Counted from the first letter of the stretch, positions 35,041-45,898 are shown. The stretch: 64,000 nucleotides of DNA from BOG-224 sp963783505 (GCA_963783505.1 CAWAOP010000050.1:33117-97116); one strand, 5' to 3'. A program made the numbers and translations. The notes: generated from the letters alone by a model not told the origin.

Positions 35041-36952
35041 ACTTCAGATCTACTTCCAGCTACCTGAATCGAGTACGCCGGCGCCACGTACGCCGTGCGC
35101 TCGCCCTTCAGCGCAAGCGTGGAACTCACCGGCACGATGCGCTTTGGGTCCTTGATCGTGTTCGTGGCCCAAGTGGTGTTTGCGTGCAGCGTGCTGACGC
35201 GAGCCGTGTGGGCCGCCGCGCCCAGCCCGTTCAGCGTCATGGTCACCGGCTGCTCGGTCGAAGCTCGCGTTCACCAGCTTCAGGCACAGCTTGCCCGGCG
35301 ACGCGGTGGCGGAGTAGAAGAACCTGCTCGCCGGCGCCTGTGAGGGACGAGTTCACGGTGTGGTCGCCCACGCACGAAGCGAACATCACCTGAGCGTAGT
35401 AGCTCGGCGAGCCGTAGCTGTTCAAGGCGTCGTAGCCGATCAGATCCGAGCTCCACTGCATTCCGCCCGGGTTCACATTGACGAACAAGGGCGCGTAGGC
35501 CGCCATCACGACCAGGTCGCTGTTCCGTTCCAGGCCGGTCAGGAAGGCGGCGTCGCCGAGCGCGGCGCCGAAATTCGGAGTCGGCGAACCTTCCCGCGTG
35601 GCCCATTCCCCAACGAAAATCTTCGGGCCCTTTGCGGTCGGCCTTGTCGTAGTGCTTCGACTCCTCGAACATGCCCTGCTCGCGCTTGTAGTAGTGGTCG
35701 TCCACAACGTCGGGCGTCGTGCCCTGTGACCGGCATGGTGGCGATCACCTGGATGTCCGGGTACTTCGCCTTGATCGCCTTGAAGAACTGGGCGAACCGG
35801 CCGTCGTACGTCTTGGCCCGGTCGAAGTTGTCTTCGTTGCCGACTTCCACGTAGGGGACGCTGAACGGCGCCGGATGCCCGTCGCGCGCGCGCACCGCGC
35901 CCCACTTGGTATCCGGCCCGCCGGTGGCGTATTCAATCTCGTCCAGCGCTTCCTGCACGTAAGGTTCGAGATCCGGCCCCGGCTGCACCACCTGTCCGTC
36001 GAGCGTGTAGCCGGCGAAGACGGCCAGCACGGGCTGCATGTTCAGGTCCTCGCACCACTCCAGAAACTCCAGCAGCCCCATGCCGTCGGTGGATTGGTAA
36101 CTCCACGGGCTGGCGTGCGTCGGCCGGTCGACCAGCGGTCCGATCGTCTTCTTCCAATCGAAGCGGTTGGCGATGTTGTTTCCCTCGACGTAATTTCCGC
36201 CGGGGAAACGCAGGAACGAGGGACGCATGGCCGCCAGCTTCTCCATGATGTCGATGCGATTTCCGTTTGGCCTGTCGTGGTAGGTCGGCGGGAACAGGGA
36301 AACCAATTGGAGCCACAGCGTCGCCGGCCGGTCGACGGTCACTTCGAAGTGGTTCTCGGCGGAAGCGCGGCAACCTGCCCGGACCGCATCTCGAACTTGT
36401 ACTGCTTCCACGCCGCGCCGGTCAACAGACACCGAAGCGCTGGCCAGCGCTTGTCCGGATTGGTCCGCCACCAGCGCGACGCGCACGGGCAGCGGCCCCG
36501 CGGCGTCGCTCTTGGCGTAGAACGAGCCGGTGTAGCGCGTATTCGGCCGCACGGCGATTCCCCAGTAGCCCTCGTTCAGCAGCCCCGCCGGGCTCGTTGG
36601 CGTCCGCTTTGGATCACTTCGAGTTTCGCGCTGTTGCGGAAGCGCCGCCGATGGACCGTCTTTTGCGTCGACCGATACCTTCGCCGAGGCCGACCCCTTT
36701 TCGACCAGGAACCAGTTGAGAATTCCCGTCCAGTCGGAGCGGAACGTCCGGTTGCGGACCAGTTCCGCGTACAGATCCGCCGTCGTAGGAGTAGTTGATC
36801 TCTTCCGTCATCAGGCCGTACAGCATCGGGCTGACGGGAGTTTTGGCCTTGTTCACATCGATGGTGAGCGCAGCCGGCGATTGCGCCCGCATTTCGACAC
36901 TGGCGAAGCTAAACAGAAAGGCCGTAAGAGCTACGTTAAAACCGCGGCGCAT
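35039..36952 (-). pseudogene. Alpha-L-arabinofuranosidase (GH51-like), multiple frameshifts
   Basis: A secreted enzyme that removes arabinose from plant polysaccharide. The start at 36952 gives a signal peptide (MRRGFNVALTAFLFSFASVE), then VSPMLYGLMTEEINYSYDGG. Further pieces lie in other frames: RFPGGNYVEGNNIANRFDWK, YVEVGNEDNFDRA with the acid/base glutamate, and FVGEWATREGSP with the nucleophile glutamate. The C-terminal strand is YVAPAYSIQV, and a last shift gives LEVDLK and TAG at 35039. At least six shifts occur (near 36780, 36610, 36400, 35710, 35290 and 35060). The overall length, 1914 bases, divides by three and both catalytic residues survive. Either local sequence quality is poor or the gene is decaying. 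Confidence 0.75.
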
Positions 36953-38031
36953 GACGTTTCTCAATACCTCCGAACCGGAAACAAACAGCCCCCGTATTGC
37001 GGAGGCCAATCCTCGTCGCATACGTTATCTTGCGGCGCCGGGCGATGCGCGCCGGTATTCAGCGTAGCAGTTGGCGCACGGCCATTGACGATAGCAGTGG
37101 GGCGAGCCCTGCGCGCAAAGCCTTCAACCGGCGCGGCGCATCGGGATTTAGAGGTATTGAAATCCTGTCTAGCTTCGCCTGAAGGAAGAGGCGGGTAGGC
37201 GTCCATCGAGGCCGGCCCAATAGGGTGAACCCGAGTACGGAAACACAGGCCTGTACGCGCTTTCATATTTCATCGAGCGGCCCTCCGGTTTTTCATAGAA
37301 AAACGGGCTGAAAGTAGCCAAAATGGGGATTTAAGCGCTAATCACGACTCAGGCACACCAGCGAAGATTTTATCTCGAAGCTTTAGTCACAAGACCATTG
37401 ACATTCAAGGTGAGAGGACATATAGTTCGGGAAAGCAACCAATAGTGGGCCAATTGAGGAGTTTGGCAGAGTCTTGCCGCTCGAAATAGAAGCCGCGCCG
37501 CTTCGAAGTACCGCCCATGCAACGGGCCATACCCTTGCAGTGCGCATGGACTGGGCCGCGCCTCAACGATGCCCCAACCCTTCCAAAAGAACCGCTGAAA
37601 ACTCAATTGCATCCGGCGGCGCGCAGCCGCTCGGTTTTCCTTCCACGATTTCTCCCACCTTCAGCGGAATTGGCCACGCGGAAGTCCCGGCGACGCATCG
37701 GTTCAGCGATGCGCCGGCCACGGCAGGTATTAAGAACTCTTATGTTGAATCGCCGAACACGGCCCACAAGTGGAGTCCGTTGCGGCGAGGTCCAACGATT
37801 TTGCCCTGCGGCTGTCCAAGCATGTGGCAGCCGTTGGGACAACCGGGGCGCTCCAGATTCAAACTGGGGTCCTCGGCGGACGCGTACGGCATCGGCCAGG
37901 CTCTGGCCGGTGATGTGGTGAAGGGAGTTAGAATGTTCGGGGGCTCCGGCCCGCAAGGACCGGAGTTGTTTTAGTGGGTCGTAGAAGTAATTGAAGTAGA
38001 TAGATTGGAACAACAATAGAGGAGGTTAGGC
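36953..38031. other. Intergenic region without a convincing gene (about 1.1 kb)
   Basis: Open frames here on both strands (for example 37474-37974 plus, 37603-38016 minus) are short, mutually overlapping and without motifs or ribosome sites. The last 100 bases hold a hairpin and the ribosome site of the receptor gene. The rest may contain its promoter region, but I saw no clear hexamer pair. Confidence 0.45.
37944..37973 (+). promoter_or_regulatory. Hairpin with T-rich tail in the leader of the receptor gene
   Basis: ctccgg (37944-37949) pairs with ccggag (37960-37965), followed by ttgtttta. A tagaat sequence lies at 37929-37934 but no convincing -35 hexamer accompanies it. The hairpin could be an attenuator or a 5' stabiliser. 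Confidence 0.35.
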
Positions 38032-41000
38032 ATGACAGTAAAGAAGCTGGCGCTGCTTGTTGGCGTCATAACGCTTCTGTGCGGCTGTATTTATGCCCAG
38101 ACGATTTCGGGGACCATTCAGGGAACCGTTACCGATCCGGGCGAAGCGGCCGTTCCAGGGGCATCCATAGAACTGAAAAGTCTGGTAACGGGGGTCGTAA
38201 GAACTACGACTTCCACTGCGGAAGGCATCTTCCGATTTAATAGCGTGGAGGTCGGCAGGTACTCGCTGAGCGTCAAAGCCGGCTCGGGCTTTAAGACCTA
38301 CGCGGTGCCGGAGATCATTCTGAACGCGAGCGAGGTCCGCGAGATGGGGCATCTCAAGCTGACCTTGGGAGCTGTTACGGACGAGGTGACGGTTAGCGCC
38401 GCGCCGACGCCCGTGCAGACCACTTCGAGCGAGAACGCCAGGCTCGTCGACACCACCCAGATGGCGAATCTCACCCTGAAGGGCCGCGACATTTTCGCGA
38501 TCATGGCGCTGATGCCTGGCGTGAATCCGTCGAACGCCTACTTGAACTACAACAGCGGTGAGACTTCCAGCAACTCCGCCATGGGCAACGTCAGCATCAA
38601 CGGCGGAATTTCGGGAACCACCAACTTCACGGTGGACGGCGTCACGGCCATGGACCCCGGGCAGAACGGCGGTCCCGACTATGCGCCGAACATGGATGCG
38701 GTGGCGGAAGTTCGCGTTCTCTCGACGAACTTCCAGGCCGAGTACGGCCGCAACTCAGCCGGCGTCATTTCGGTTGTGACCAAAGGCGGCGGACAGGAGT
38801 TCCACGGCAGCGGAAGCGTCAACAAGCGCCATGAAGAGTTCAACGCCAAGCAGTTCTTCACGAACATAGGCGGCAGTCCGAAGCCAATCTACCGGTTCTT
38901 CGTATGGAACTACACCATTGGCGGGCCGCTCTACATTCCGCATCTGTTCAACACGAATAAGAAGAAGCTGTTCTTCTTCTGGTCGCAGGAGTACACACGG
39001 CAGAAGCCGGGTCCCGTTTCCGGCTATGCGGACGTGCCCAACGCGAACCAGCGGGCGGGCGACTTCTCTTACTACACGAACGGCAACTACCAGTTTACCG
39101 CCAACACGCTGCGCAACCCGGTGACGGGCGCCTACATCACGCCCTGGGGCGGTTCGGGAACCTACAACGGATCGCAGAACTTCTCTCAGTATCTGACCGC
39201 ATTCGATTCGCAGTCGCAGAAGTGGGGCCAGTCCATGCTGAACTTCCTGCCCTCGCCGAACCTCTGCAATGCGGCTGCCGGAACCAGCGACGGCAAACCA
39301 TGGAACGGGATCTTGTCGGGCACGACCGGGTCGAACCTGATCAGCCCGGGCAATTGCCCCTCGTTCATCACGCAGTACTCCACCCCTCTGCCGGCGGGCA
39401 ATATCGACATTGGCGGCGGTCCGAGTACGAGCAACAACAACACGCGTAACTACGCCTGGTTGTTCCAAGGGGCGCACCCCCGGCGGGACGACACCGCGCG
39501 AATCGATTACAACGTCACCTCGAAGATGACGGCTTGGGCCCGCTACAGCCACAACTACGATCAGGACGGCACGCAGTCCGGCTTCCCGATGAAGAACGCC
39601 TCGGGCGCGTTTGCGCCGGAGCAAATCCTTCACCCGAACCCGGGCCATGGAGAAGCCGTGGGCATAACCTATACGATTTCGCCCACCATGGTGAACGAGT
39701 TCACGTTCGGAAAGAGCTGGAATACGTGGGACTACTATCCGGCGGACGAAAGCCAGTTGAACCGGGCGAACATGTTGAATCCGCCCTCGTTCGACAACTT
39801 CGCGACCGATCCGCAGTACGTCGGCGACAATAACCTTCCCCGGTACACGACGACGAACGGCCACGAGAACTTCGCGACTTACATTCCCAGCACGGTTTCG
39901 TTCGGCGGCAGCCTCCAGAGCGAGCAGGGCATTGGAAACACCAACTGCGGCGGCACTTGCCCGTACACCAACCTCAGCAACATCTACAGTTGGTCCGACA
40001 ACCTCAGCAAGGTCATCGGAAGGCACAACCTGAAGGCCGGCGTATACATCGAGCACACCAATAAGCTGCAGTACAACCAGCTCTCCAACAACAGCCTGGG
40101 CGTCTACAACTTCGCCGGCGGCAACGCGTTGATGCAGCAGGACAGCCTGGACGGATGGGTGAACGCTTATCTGGGCAACATGCAGCAATACTCGGAAGGC
40201 CAGCGCCAAGTCGGCTTCTACGTTCTGAACGAGGTGGAATGGTTCATTCAGGACAACTGGCGCATCAGCAGGCGGGTGACGCTCGACGCCGGCGCGCGTT
40301 TCTACCACATGCCGCCCGCCCAAAACCTGAACAACAACAGCGCGGAGTTTATTCAGAGCACCTTTAACCCCGCGGCTTCGGAGCGCCTCCTGTATCCGTA
40401 CTGTACGCAGTCGACGGCCACCGCGCCGTGCCCCGGCAACACGCTGGCAGTGAAGTACCAATACGCATGGGATCCGGTAGCGGACCCGAGCAAGGCGATC
40501 GGCACCGGGAATGGCGGCGCGGGGAATATGTACCCCGGCAACCTGATCGGCACGCTGGTTCCCTACACCTACAACGGACTCTCGACGGGCGGTTACACGA
40601 CGACGTCGGATCCGTTCACGGGCATGCAGGTCAATACGCCCAACAATCCCAACGTCCCGTATTCGCAGTTCACCACGAAGTGGCTTGCGTGGACGCCTCG
40701 ACTTGGAATCGCCTGGGACGTGTTTGGCGACGGAAAGACGGCTATCCGCGGCGGGTTCGGAATCTACCTCAACCGCGGTATGTTCAACCAGATCATGGGT
40801 TCGCAGTCGGGCGGCGCGAACGCGGGCGCCTCGCCGGTGAACGTCACCCGAGCCCTGTACTTCCAGCCCATCAGCGCGATCACCACGTCGCCCTTGGCTT
40901 ATACGAACGGCCAGACCGGCCCGAACAACCTGGTGCAGGGGCTTGGGACGTATAGCATGACCAACCTGGAAGGCCAGCAGAACATCGAAAGCACCTACAA

Positions 41001-42210
41001 CGGAAGCCTCGGGTTCCAGCAGAACCTGGGCTTCTCGACCGTGCTGGACGCGTCGTGGGTATTTACCCTCCGGCGCCATGGCGGATACAACTCCAACCAG
41101 CTCGGACTCGGCCAAGTCAGCAACCAGGCCGCCGGCGGCGCGCTCTACGACCAATACAACACGGCGTGGGCCAGCCCGCTGACGACCTACCTGGATCAGT
41201 ACCTGCCGGGCAACGCAACCGGCCGCGACCTGAGCGACGATTACTTCCGTCCCAACCAGGGCTACTCGACCATTTACTACAACCAAGCCGCTGGAACCTC
41301 CGATTACCACTCGCTGCAAGTGCAGGTACGGCGCAACTTTACGAAGAGCCTCTCGTACCAGTTGTCGTACACGTTTAACAAGACCATGGCCGGGGCCAAC
41401 CGGAACGGCATCTTCCCGTTCACGGACAAGTTCCGGAGCTGGGGTCCTTCGTACAACCCGACGGCGCACGTCGTCGCGATCAATTATGTCTACCAATTGC
41501 CCAAGGTAGCGGAGAAGCTCGGCTTCAAACCGCTGCATTGGGTAACGGACGACTGGCAGATCTCGGGCATCACCCAATGGCGCAGCGACCTGATGTTCGG
41601 GTACCCGGGCCCCGGCTTTACCAACACGAACACCACGAACCTGCAAATTCCGAACTGGACCGGGACATCCTACGAAGGCGCCAACAACATCGTCGTGGGC
41701 AATCCGGAACTGGTTAGCTCCCAGGTTCAGTGGAACGATCTGAGACCCGGCGCGACCGCGGCGAACATCCAGGCGGCGGGAGCCACTGGCATGCCTAACG
41801 GCAGGCCGGGCGACGCGATCCTCAACTTGTCCTCCATGATGCGGCCGTTCCCGTGCAGCTTGACGGCGAACTCCAACAACCGGATCGGCGTGGGCGAGAA
41901 CTTCGAATGCTTCGGCAACGCGGGACCGGGTTCCCTGGTCCATATTCCGAACACGCACATAGACAACTGGGACATGACGTTCATTAAGCGCTTCCCGCTG
42001 AAGAGTGAGAAGCGGACGTTGGAGTTCCGGGCAGAGATGTACAACATCTTCAACCACACGCAGTTCACGGGCGCAAACACCGGTTCTAACTACGACTGGA
42101 ACACCTGGAGGACGACCGGCGTGCTGGTGCCGTATTCCGGCAACGTCGGCCAGTACACCGGTACGGTCGAGCCTCGTGTGATGTCGATGAACGTTCGCTT
42201 TACGTTCTAA
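38032..42210 (+). CDS. TonB-dependent receptor-like (Oar-type) outer-membrane protein (1392 aa)
   Basis: A ribosome site gaggagg precedes ATG. A signal peptide (KLALLVGVITLLCGCIYAQT) leads to a carboxypeptidase-regulatory fold (about residues 24-115: SGTIQGTVTDPGEAAVPGAS, FRFNSVEVGRYSLSV). A plug follows (LKGRDIFAIMALMPGVNPSN, INGGISGTTNFTVDGVTAMD, NFQAEYGRNSAGVISVVTKG). The barrel is rich in Asn/Tyr strands and ends VMSMNVRFTF with the terminal phenylalanine needed for assembly. Similar proteins take up large glycans or peptides in Acidobacteriota. It is monocistronic with a strong terminator. Codon use is even and no frameshift is seen in more than 4 kb. Confidence 0.92.
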   Translation: MTVKKLALLVGVITLLCGCIYAQTISGTIQGTVTDPGEAAVPGASIELKSLVTGVVRTTTSTAEGIFRFNSVEVGRYSLSVKAGSGFKTYAVPEIILNASEVREMGHLKLTLGAVTDEVTVSAAPTPVQTTSSENARLVDTTQMANLTLKGRDIFAIMALMPGVNPSNAYLNYNSGETSSNSAMGNVSINGGISGTTNFTVDGVTAMDPGQNGGPDYAPNMDAVAEVRVLSTNFQAEYGRNSAGVISVVTKGGGQEFHGSGSVNKRHEEFNAKQFFTNIGGSPKPIYRFFVWNYTIGGPLYIPHLFNTNKKKLFFFWSQEYTRQKPGPVSGYADVPNANQRAGDFSYYTNGNYQFTANTLRNPVTGAYITPWGGSGTYNGSQNFSQYLTAFDSQSQKWGQSMLNFLPSPNLCNAAAGTSDGKPWNGILSGTTGSNLISPGNCPSFITQYSTPLPAGNIDIGGGPSTSNNNTRNYAWLFQGAHPRRDDTARIDYNVTSKMTAWARYSHNYDQDGTQSGFPMKNASGAFAPEQILHPNPGHGEAVGITYTISPTMVNEFTFGKSWNTWDYYPADESQLNRANMLNPPSFDNFATDPQYVGDNNLPRYTTTNGHENFATYIPSTVSFGGSLQSEQGIGNTNCGGTCPYTNLSNIYSWSDNLSKVIGRHNLKAGVYIEHTNKLQYNQLSNNSLGVYNFAGGNALMQQDSLDGWVNAYLGNMQQYSEGQRQVGFYVLNEVEWFIQDNWRISRRVTLDAGARFYHMPPAQNLNNNSAEFIQSTFNPAASERLLYPYCTQSTATAPCPGNTLAVKYQYAWDPVADPSKAIGTGNGGAGNMYPGNLIGTLVPYTYNGLSTGGYTTTSDPFTGMQVNTPNNPNVPYSQFTTKWLAWTPRLGIAWDVFGDGKTAIRGGFGIYLNRGMFNQIMGSQSGGANAGASPVNVTRALYFQPISAITTSPLAYTNGQTGPNNLVQGLGTYSMTNLEGQQNIESTYNGSLGFQQNLGFSTVLDASWVFTLRRHGGYNSNQLGLGQVSNQAAGGALYDQYNTAWASPLTTYLDQYLPGNATGRDLSDDYFRPNQGYSTIYYNQAAGTSDYHSLQVQVRRNFTKSLSYQLSYTFNKTMAGANRNGIFPFTDKFRSWGPSYNPTAHVVAINYVYQLPKVAEKLGFKPLHWVTDDWQISGITQWRSDLMFGYPGPGFTNTNTTNLQIPNWTGTSYEGANNIVVGNPELVSSQVQWNDLRPGATAANIQAAGATGMPNGRPGDAILNLSSMMRPFPCSLTANSNNRIGVGENFECFGNAGPGSLVHIPNTHIDNWDMTFIKRFPLKSEKRTLEFRAEMYNIFNHTQFTGANTGSNYDWNTWRTTGVLVPYSGNVGQYTGTVEPRVMSMNVRFTF

Positions 42211-42240
42211 GTTCATCGCGGTATTTGGTGCAGTTTAGCC

Positions 42241-42283
42241 GCCCCCTGCGCCCGGAAACGGACGCAGGGGGCGTTTTCGTTTT
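42241..42283 (+). terminator. Intrinsic terminator of the receptor gene
   Basis: A perfect 10-bp stem gccccctgcg (42241-42250) with cgcagggggc (42263-42272), followed by gttttcgtttt. Confidence 0.88.
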
Positions 42284-42301
42284 ATGCGGAGGGGTTGGAA
42301 A

Positions 42302-42396
42302 GTGGGGCGGACAATATTGTCTGCCGCCGGCTCTCAGCCGGTGTCGGCCCCTCACGCCGCCTGAAAGGCAGCGGCAGACAGGAATGTCCGCCCCAC
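42302..42396. repeat. Palindromic repeat element (GTGGGGC family)
   Basis: Begins gtggggcggacaatattgtc and ends gacaggaatgtccgccccac. It lies in the 480-base gap after the receptor terminator. No gene is seen in this gap. Confidence 0.7.
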
Positions 42397-42570
42397 GCGG
42401 ACAACCCCTAGTTTGAATCTCTGTTCGAGAGAGGGCGTGGCCGGGCGCCCCGTGGGCACCGTGCCGATAGGCGCGAATAAACCTGAATTCCGAAATAGCC
42501 CTCGGCAAAGAAGACTCTCCGCCGCGCAGGTTCCAATAAACACTGCGTTTGGCCAGCCGAACCAGTCCCC

Positions 42571-42665
42571 GTGGGGCGGACGCCCCGTCCGCGGCCGGTC
42601 CCCTGACCGGCCTTCGGCCGGAGGCCGACGATGGCGTCGGCCGCGGACGGGGGCGTCTGCCCCAC
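42571..42665. repeat. Palindromic repeat element (GTGGGGC family)
   Basis: Begins gtggggcggacgccccgtcc and ends gacgggggcgtctgccccac, with strong inner stems ccggccttcggccgg and gccgacgatggcgtcggc. It lies about 100 bases from the end of the GH109-like gene and may fold into a cruciform. Confidence 0.75.
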
Positions 42666-42763
42666 TGAAGTCCAACTTCGGAGTTCAGGATAAAACGAAC
42701 GCGCGCGCCTGCGGCGCGAAGCGGACGGCCCACACAAACGGTGGGTGCACCGGGTCCGCCCCA

Positions 42764-44092
42764 CTACATCTCCATTCCGCGCGCGCGGCGCTCCCACGCT
42801 CCGCGCGTGAAATCCGGAAACTTCATGGGGACGCTCCCCTTCGCTACCGACTGCTCGCTCAGCGGCCCCGGCGCGCTCCACGCCGCGGCGTCATACACAT
42901 CGATATCCGGATCGAGGCCCAGTTTCATGCACTGGATCAGCCGGTAAGCCATCACAAAATCCATGCCGCCGTGCCCGCCCAGTTGCTTCGCCAGGTCTCC
43001 GACCCGCTTCCACAACGGGTGCGTGAACTTCTCCTTGTAGGGATCGAGCGGCCCGAACTCCTCGCTCGGCGCGCCATCGATGTAAATGCGCGGCGGATAA
43101 TCGCGGAAGATGCCCTTCGTCCCCGCGATCAGGTTGATGCGGTCGTAGGGCTGCGGCTCGGCTACGTTGTGTTCCAACTCGATCAACCGGCCCTTTACGG
43201 TCTTGATCAGGCTGATGTTGCAATCCCCGTTGCGATAGGTTTCTTTCTGCTGGGGGTCGCCGGGCGCGAAACGTTCCTTCCGGTAAGCCTGAAGCCCGGC
43301 CGAAGGCGAGCTCATGGAGACCAGGTAGTCGAAGCGATCGCCGCGATTGACGTCCATGTAATGCGCTACGGGCCCAAGCCCGTGCGTAGGATACAGATTT
43401 CCGTTTCGCTGTTCGTTTTCAAGACGCCTCCACAAACCCTCGCCTTCGTTCGAGAACAACACGGAGCGCAGGTCGTGATTGTACGCGCAAGCCGCGTGGG
43501 TCAACTCTCCGAAGAGGCCCGCACGCGCCATCGCCAGCGCCATCAACTCCGTCTCGCCGTAGCAGCAGTTTTCGAGCTGGATGCAGTGCCGCCGCGTCTT
43601 CTCGGACGTGTCAACCAATAGCCAGCAATCCTCGAGCGTGCGCGCGGCCGGAACTTCCACCGCCGCGTGCTTCGCCGCCTTCATCGCGGCTACGGCCATG
43701 GGAACGTGCCAGATCCACGGCGTCGCAATCACCACCAGGTCGATATCGTCGCGCGTCACCATCTTCTCGAACGCGTGATCGCCCGAGTAATACAGCTCCG
43801 GAGATGGCTTCCCGTTCTTGACCAGCCTGGCCTGCGCGGCGACGGTCTTCTGTTGAATGACGTCGCACAGCGCCGTGATGCGCGCCTCGGGAATCGGCGA
43901 GAAGTTGTCGATCAGCGAATTGCCCCGTCCGCCGACGCCAATCACGCCGATTCTCACTACATCCTTCGCTTCGAACTTCATGCCGGCGACGCTGGCCGCC
44001 CCCGCGGCCCGCGCGGATTGAATCGACGCCGCTCCCGCTCCCAGCGACGCCCATGACGCCGCCCGCAAAATGTCCCGCCGTGAAGAATTCAC
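42764..44092 (-). CDS. Gfo/Idh/MocA oxidoreductase-fold protein, GH109 (alpha-N-acetylgalactosaminidase)-like, Tat-exported
   Basis: GTG start at 44092 after ggaggtgagc; 442 residues. A twin-arginine signal (SSRRDILRAASWASLGAG) is followed by a Rossmann NAD-binding domain (IGVIGVGGRGNSL) and a C-terminal domain with NLYPTHGLGPVAHYMDVNRG and DRFDYLVSMSSPS, blocks shared with GH109 enzymes. Those enzymes use bound NAD to cleave terminal alpha-GalNAc by an oxidation-elimination route. The neighbouring symporter and galactokinase genes, transcribed first, make a galacto-configured sugar likely. A plain secreted sugar dehydrogenase is the main alternative. Confidence 0.8.
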   Translation of the reverse strand: MNSSRRDILRAASWASLGAGAASIQSARAAGAASVAGMKFEAKDVVRIGVIGVGGRGNSLIDNFSPIPEARITALCDVIQQKTVAAQARLVKNGKPSPELYYSGDHAFEKMVTRDDIDLVVIATPWIWHVPMAVAAMKAAKHAAVEVPAARTLEDCWLLVDTSEKTRRHCIQLENCCYGETELMALAMARAGLFGELTHAACAYNHDLRSVLFSNEGEGLWRRLENEQRNGNLYPTHGLGPVAHYMDVNRGDRFDYLVSMSSPSAGLQAYRKERFAPGDPQQKETYRNGDCNISLIKTVKGRLIELEHNVAEPQPYDRINLIAGTKGIFRDYPPRIYIDGAPSEEFGPLDPYKEKFTHPLWKRVGDLAKQLGGHGGMDFVMAYRLIQCMKLGLDPDIDVYDAAAWSAPGPLSEQSVAKGSVPMKFPDFTRGAWERRARGMEM

Positions 44093-44094
44093 GC

Positions 44095-45897
44095 TCACCT
44101 CCAAAGCCTGTTGACCACTCGAATGACAATCGCGGCGCTCACCGCAAAGACCGCGGCCAGCGCGGCCGCGTAGTTCATCCTCCCGTATAGGAAGTTGCCC
44201 ACGGCGAACAATGCGGACCAGATCATCGCGCAGCCCGCCGACCAGCCCAGCAACGCCAGCGGAATGTTGTCGCGCCGCGCGCACTCGGCGGCTTCGGCTT
44301 CAGAAACCCCCGCCAGGGCGCGAATGCGCCGCCAGCCCGGCCCAATCGGATTCACCCTCCGGTAGAAGTTCACCAGCGTGGCCTCGTCGGTCCTCGGCCC
44401 TGCGAATGCCATGACTACCCAGCACACGGTTGTGAACAGCACCGTCCAGACCAACTGCCGGTCGGAGGCAATGACGATGCCGTTCTTGTGCATCGCCAAG
44501 AACACAATCGAGATTCCGAACGAGCTGATCATGGCCACGATTTCGCACCACGCCGTGATGCGCCACCAATACCACCGCAGAAGATAAAGCAGGCCCGTGC
44601 CCGCGCCCACCTGAAGGATCAGGCTGAAGGCGTCCTTGGCCGTATCGAGCGCGAAGACCAGCGAAGACGACAACACAAACAGCAGGACGGTCGCCAAGCG
44701 GCCCGCCATCACGTAGTGTTTCTCCGTGGCCACAGGCCGGATGAATCGCCGGTAGAAATCGTGCACCAGATAAGACGCGCCCCAATTCAAGTGAGTCAGT
44801 ATGGTGGACGAATTCGCGGCCACTAACCCGCCCAGCATCAGACCGACCCATCCCGCCGGCAGGAATCGCAGCATGGCGGGGAAAGCGATGTCATGACCGA
44901 TCAGCTTGGGGTCCAAATGCGGGAACGCCTTCTGAATATCCGATAACTGCGGATAAACGATCAGCGACGCCAGGCCCACCAGAATCCACGGCCACGGCCG
45001 CAGCACATAGTGCGCGACATTGAAAAACAGCGTTCCGCCCAGCGCGTCCTTTTCCGACTTAGAGGCCAGCATCCGCTGGGCGATGTAGCTTCCTCCGCCC
45101 GGCTCCGCCCCCGGATACCACACCGCCCACCACTGCACCGCGAGCGGCATGACGAATACCGCCAGCGCCAGTTCCCAGTTGTTCGTAAAGTCGGGCAGCA
45201 TGTTGAGATAATTCAAGCCGCCCGGTCCTCTCACGTGCGAGAGCTTCTCCACGAGCCCGCTCATGCCGCCGACTTGAGGCAGAGTCACGGCGAAGTAAGC
45301 CGCCGCGATCACCGCGGACATTTTGATGAAGAACTGCACCATATCGATGACCAGCACGCCCCACAGCCCGGAGTGCGCCGCGAACACCACGTTCAGCAGG
45401 CCCACTGCGAGCAGCGTCTGCCAGCGGTCGAACCCGAACAGCACCGCCGCGATCTTGCACGCAGCCAGATTCACCGTCGCCATGATCATGCAGTTGAAGA
45501 ACAGCCCCAGGTACACGGCGCGGAAGCCGCGCACGGCGGTGGCCGCTTTCCCCGAATAGCGCAGCTCGTAAAACTCCAGGTCCGTCAGGACGCCCGAGCG
45601 CCGCCACAGCCGCGCATAGAAGAAGACCGTGGCCACGCCGGTCAGCGTGAACGCCCACCACTGCCAGTTGCCCGCCACGCCCTCGGTGCGAACGAAATTG
45701 GCGACCAGATTCGGCGTGTCGCTCGAAAACGTGGTGGCCACCATGGAAACACCCGCCAGCCACCAGGGCACGGCGCGTCCCGAAGCGAAGAACTCCGAAG
45801 TGCTCTTCCCCGACCGCTTTGCAACGAAGAGCGCCGGCGCGAAACAGATGGCGACGCAAAAGAGCGCAATGACCCAATCGATGGTCTGAAGATGCAT
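44095..45897 (-). CDS. Sodium/solute symporter (SSS family)
   Basis: A 600-residue membrane protein with about 14 spans. The N-terminal half holds SGKSTSEFFASGRAVPWWLA and GVSMVATTFSSDTPN, the family signature region, and QTLLAVGLLNVVFAAHSGLW. Related proteins import sugars such as glucose, galactose or sialic acid with sodium. It starts one base before the galactokinase stop and ends just before the GH109-like start, so all three are co-transcribed. The transported sugar is probably the product of the GH109-like enzyme, which galactokinase then phosphorylates. Confidence 0.87.
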   Translation of the reverse strand: MHLQTIDWVIALFCVAICFAPALFVAKRSGKSTSEFFASGRAVPWWLAGVSMVATTFSSDTPNLVANFVRTEGVAGNWQWWAFTLTGVATVFFYARLWRRSGVLTDLEFYELRYSGKAATAVRGFRAVYLGLFFNCMIMATVNLAACKIAAVLFGFDRWQTLLAVGLLNVVFAAHSGLWGVLVIDMVQFFIKMSAVIAAAYFAVTLPQVGGMSGLVEKLSHVRGPGGLNYLNMLPDFTNNWELALAVFVMPLAVQWWAVWYPGAEPGGGSYIAQRMLASKSEKDALGGTLFFNVAHYVLRPWPWILVGLASLIVYPQLSDIQKAFPHLDPKLIGHDIAFPAMLRFLPAGWVGLMLGGLVAANSSTILTHLNWGASYLVHDFYRRFIRPVATEKHYVMAGRLATVLLFVLSSSLVFALDTAKDAFSLILQVGAGTGLLYLLRWYWWRITAWCEIVAMISSFGISIVFLAMHKNGIVIASDRQLVWTVLFTTVCWVVMAFAGPRTDEATLVNFYRRVNPIGPGWRRIRALAGVSEAEAAECARRDNIPLALLGWSAGCAMIWSALFAVGNFLYGRMNYAAALAAVFAVSAAIVIRVVNRLWR

Positions 45898-45898
45898 G

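Noticed and set aside
38755..42216. A 1153-residue open frame on the minus strand
   Set aside because: It mirrors the 1392-residue receptor gene. The product is Arg/Val/His-rich without motifs; long antisense frames are expected at this base composition, and the plus-strand gene has a ribosome site, signal peptide and terminator.
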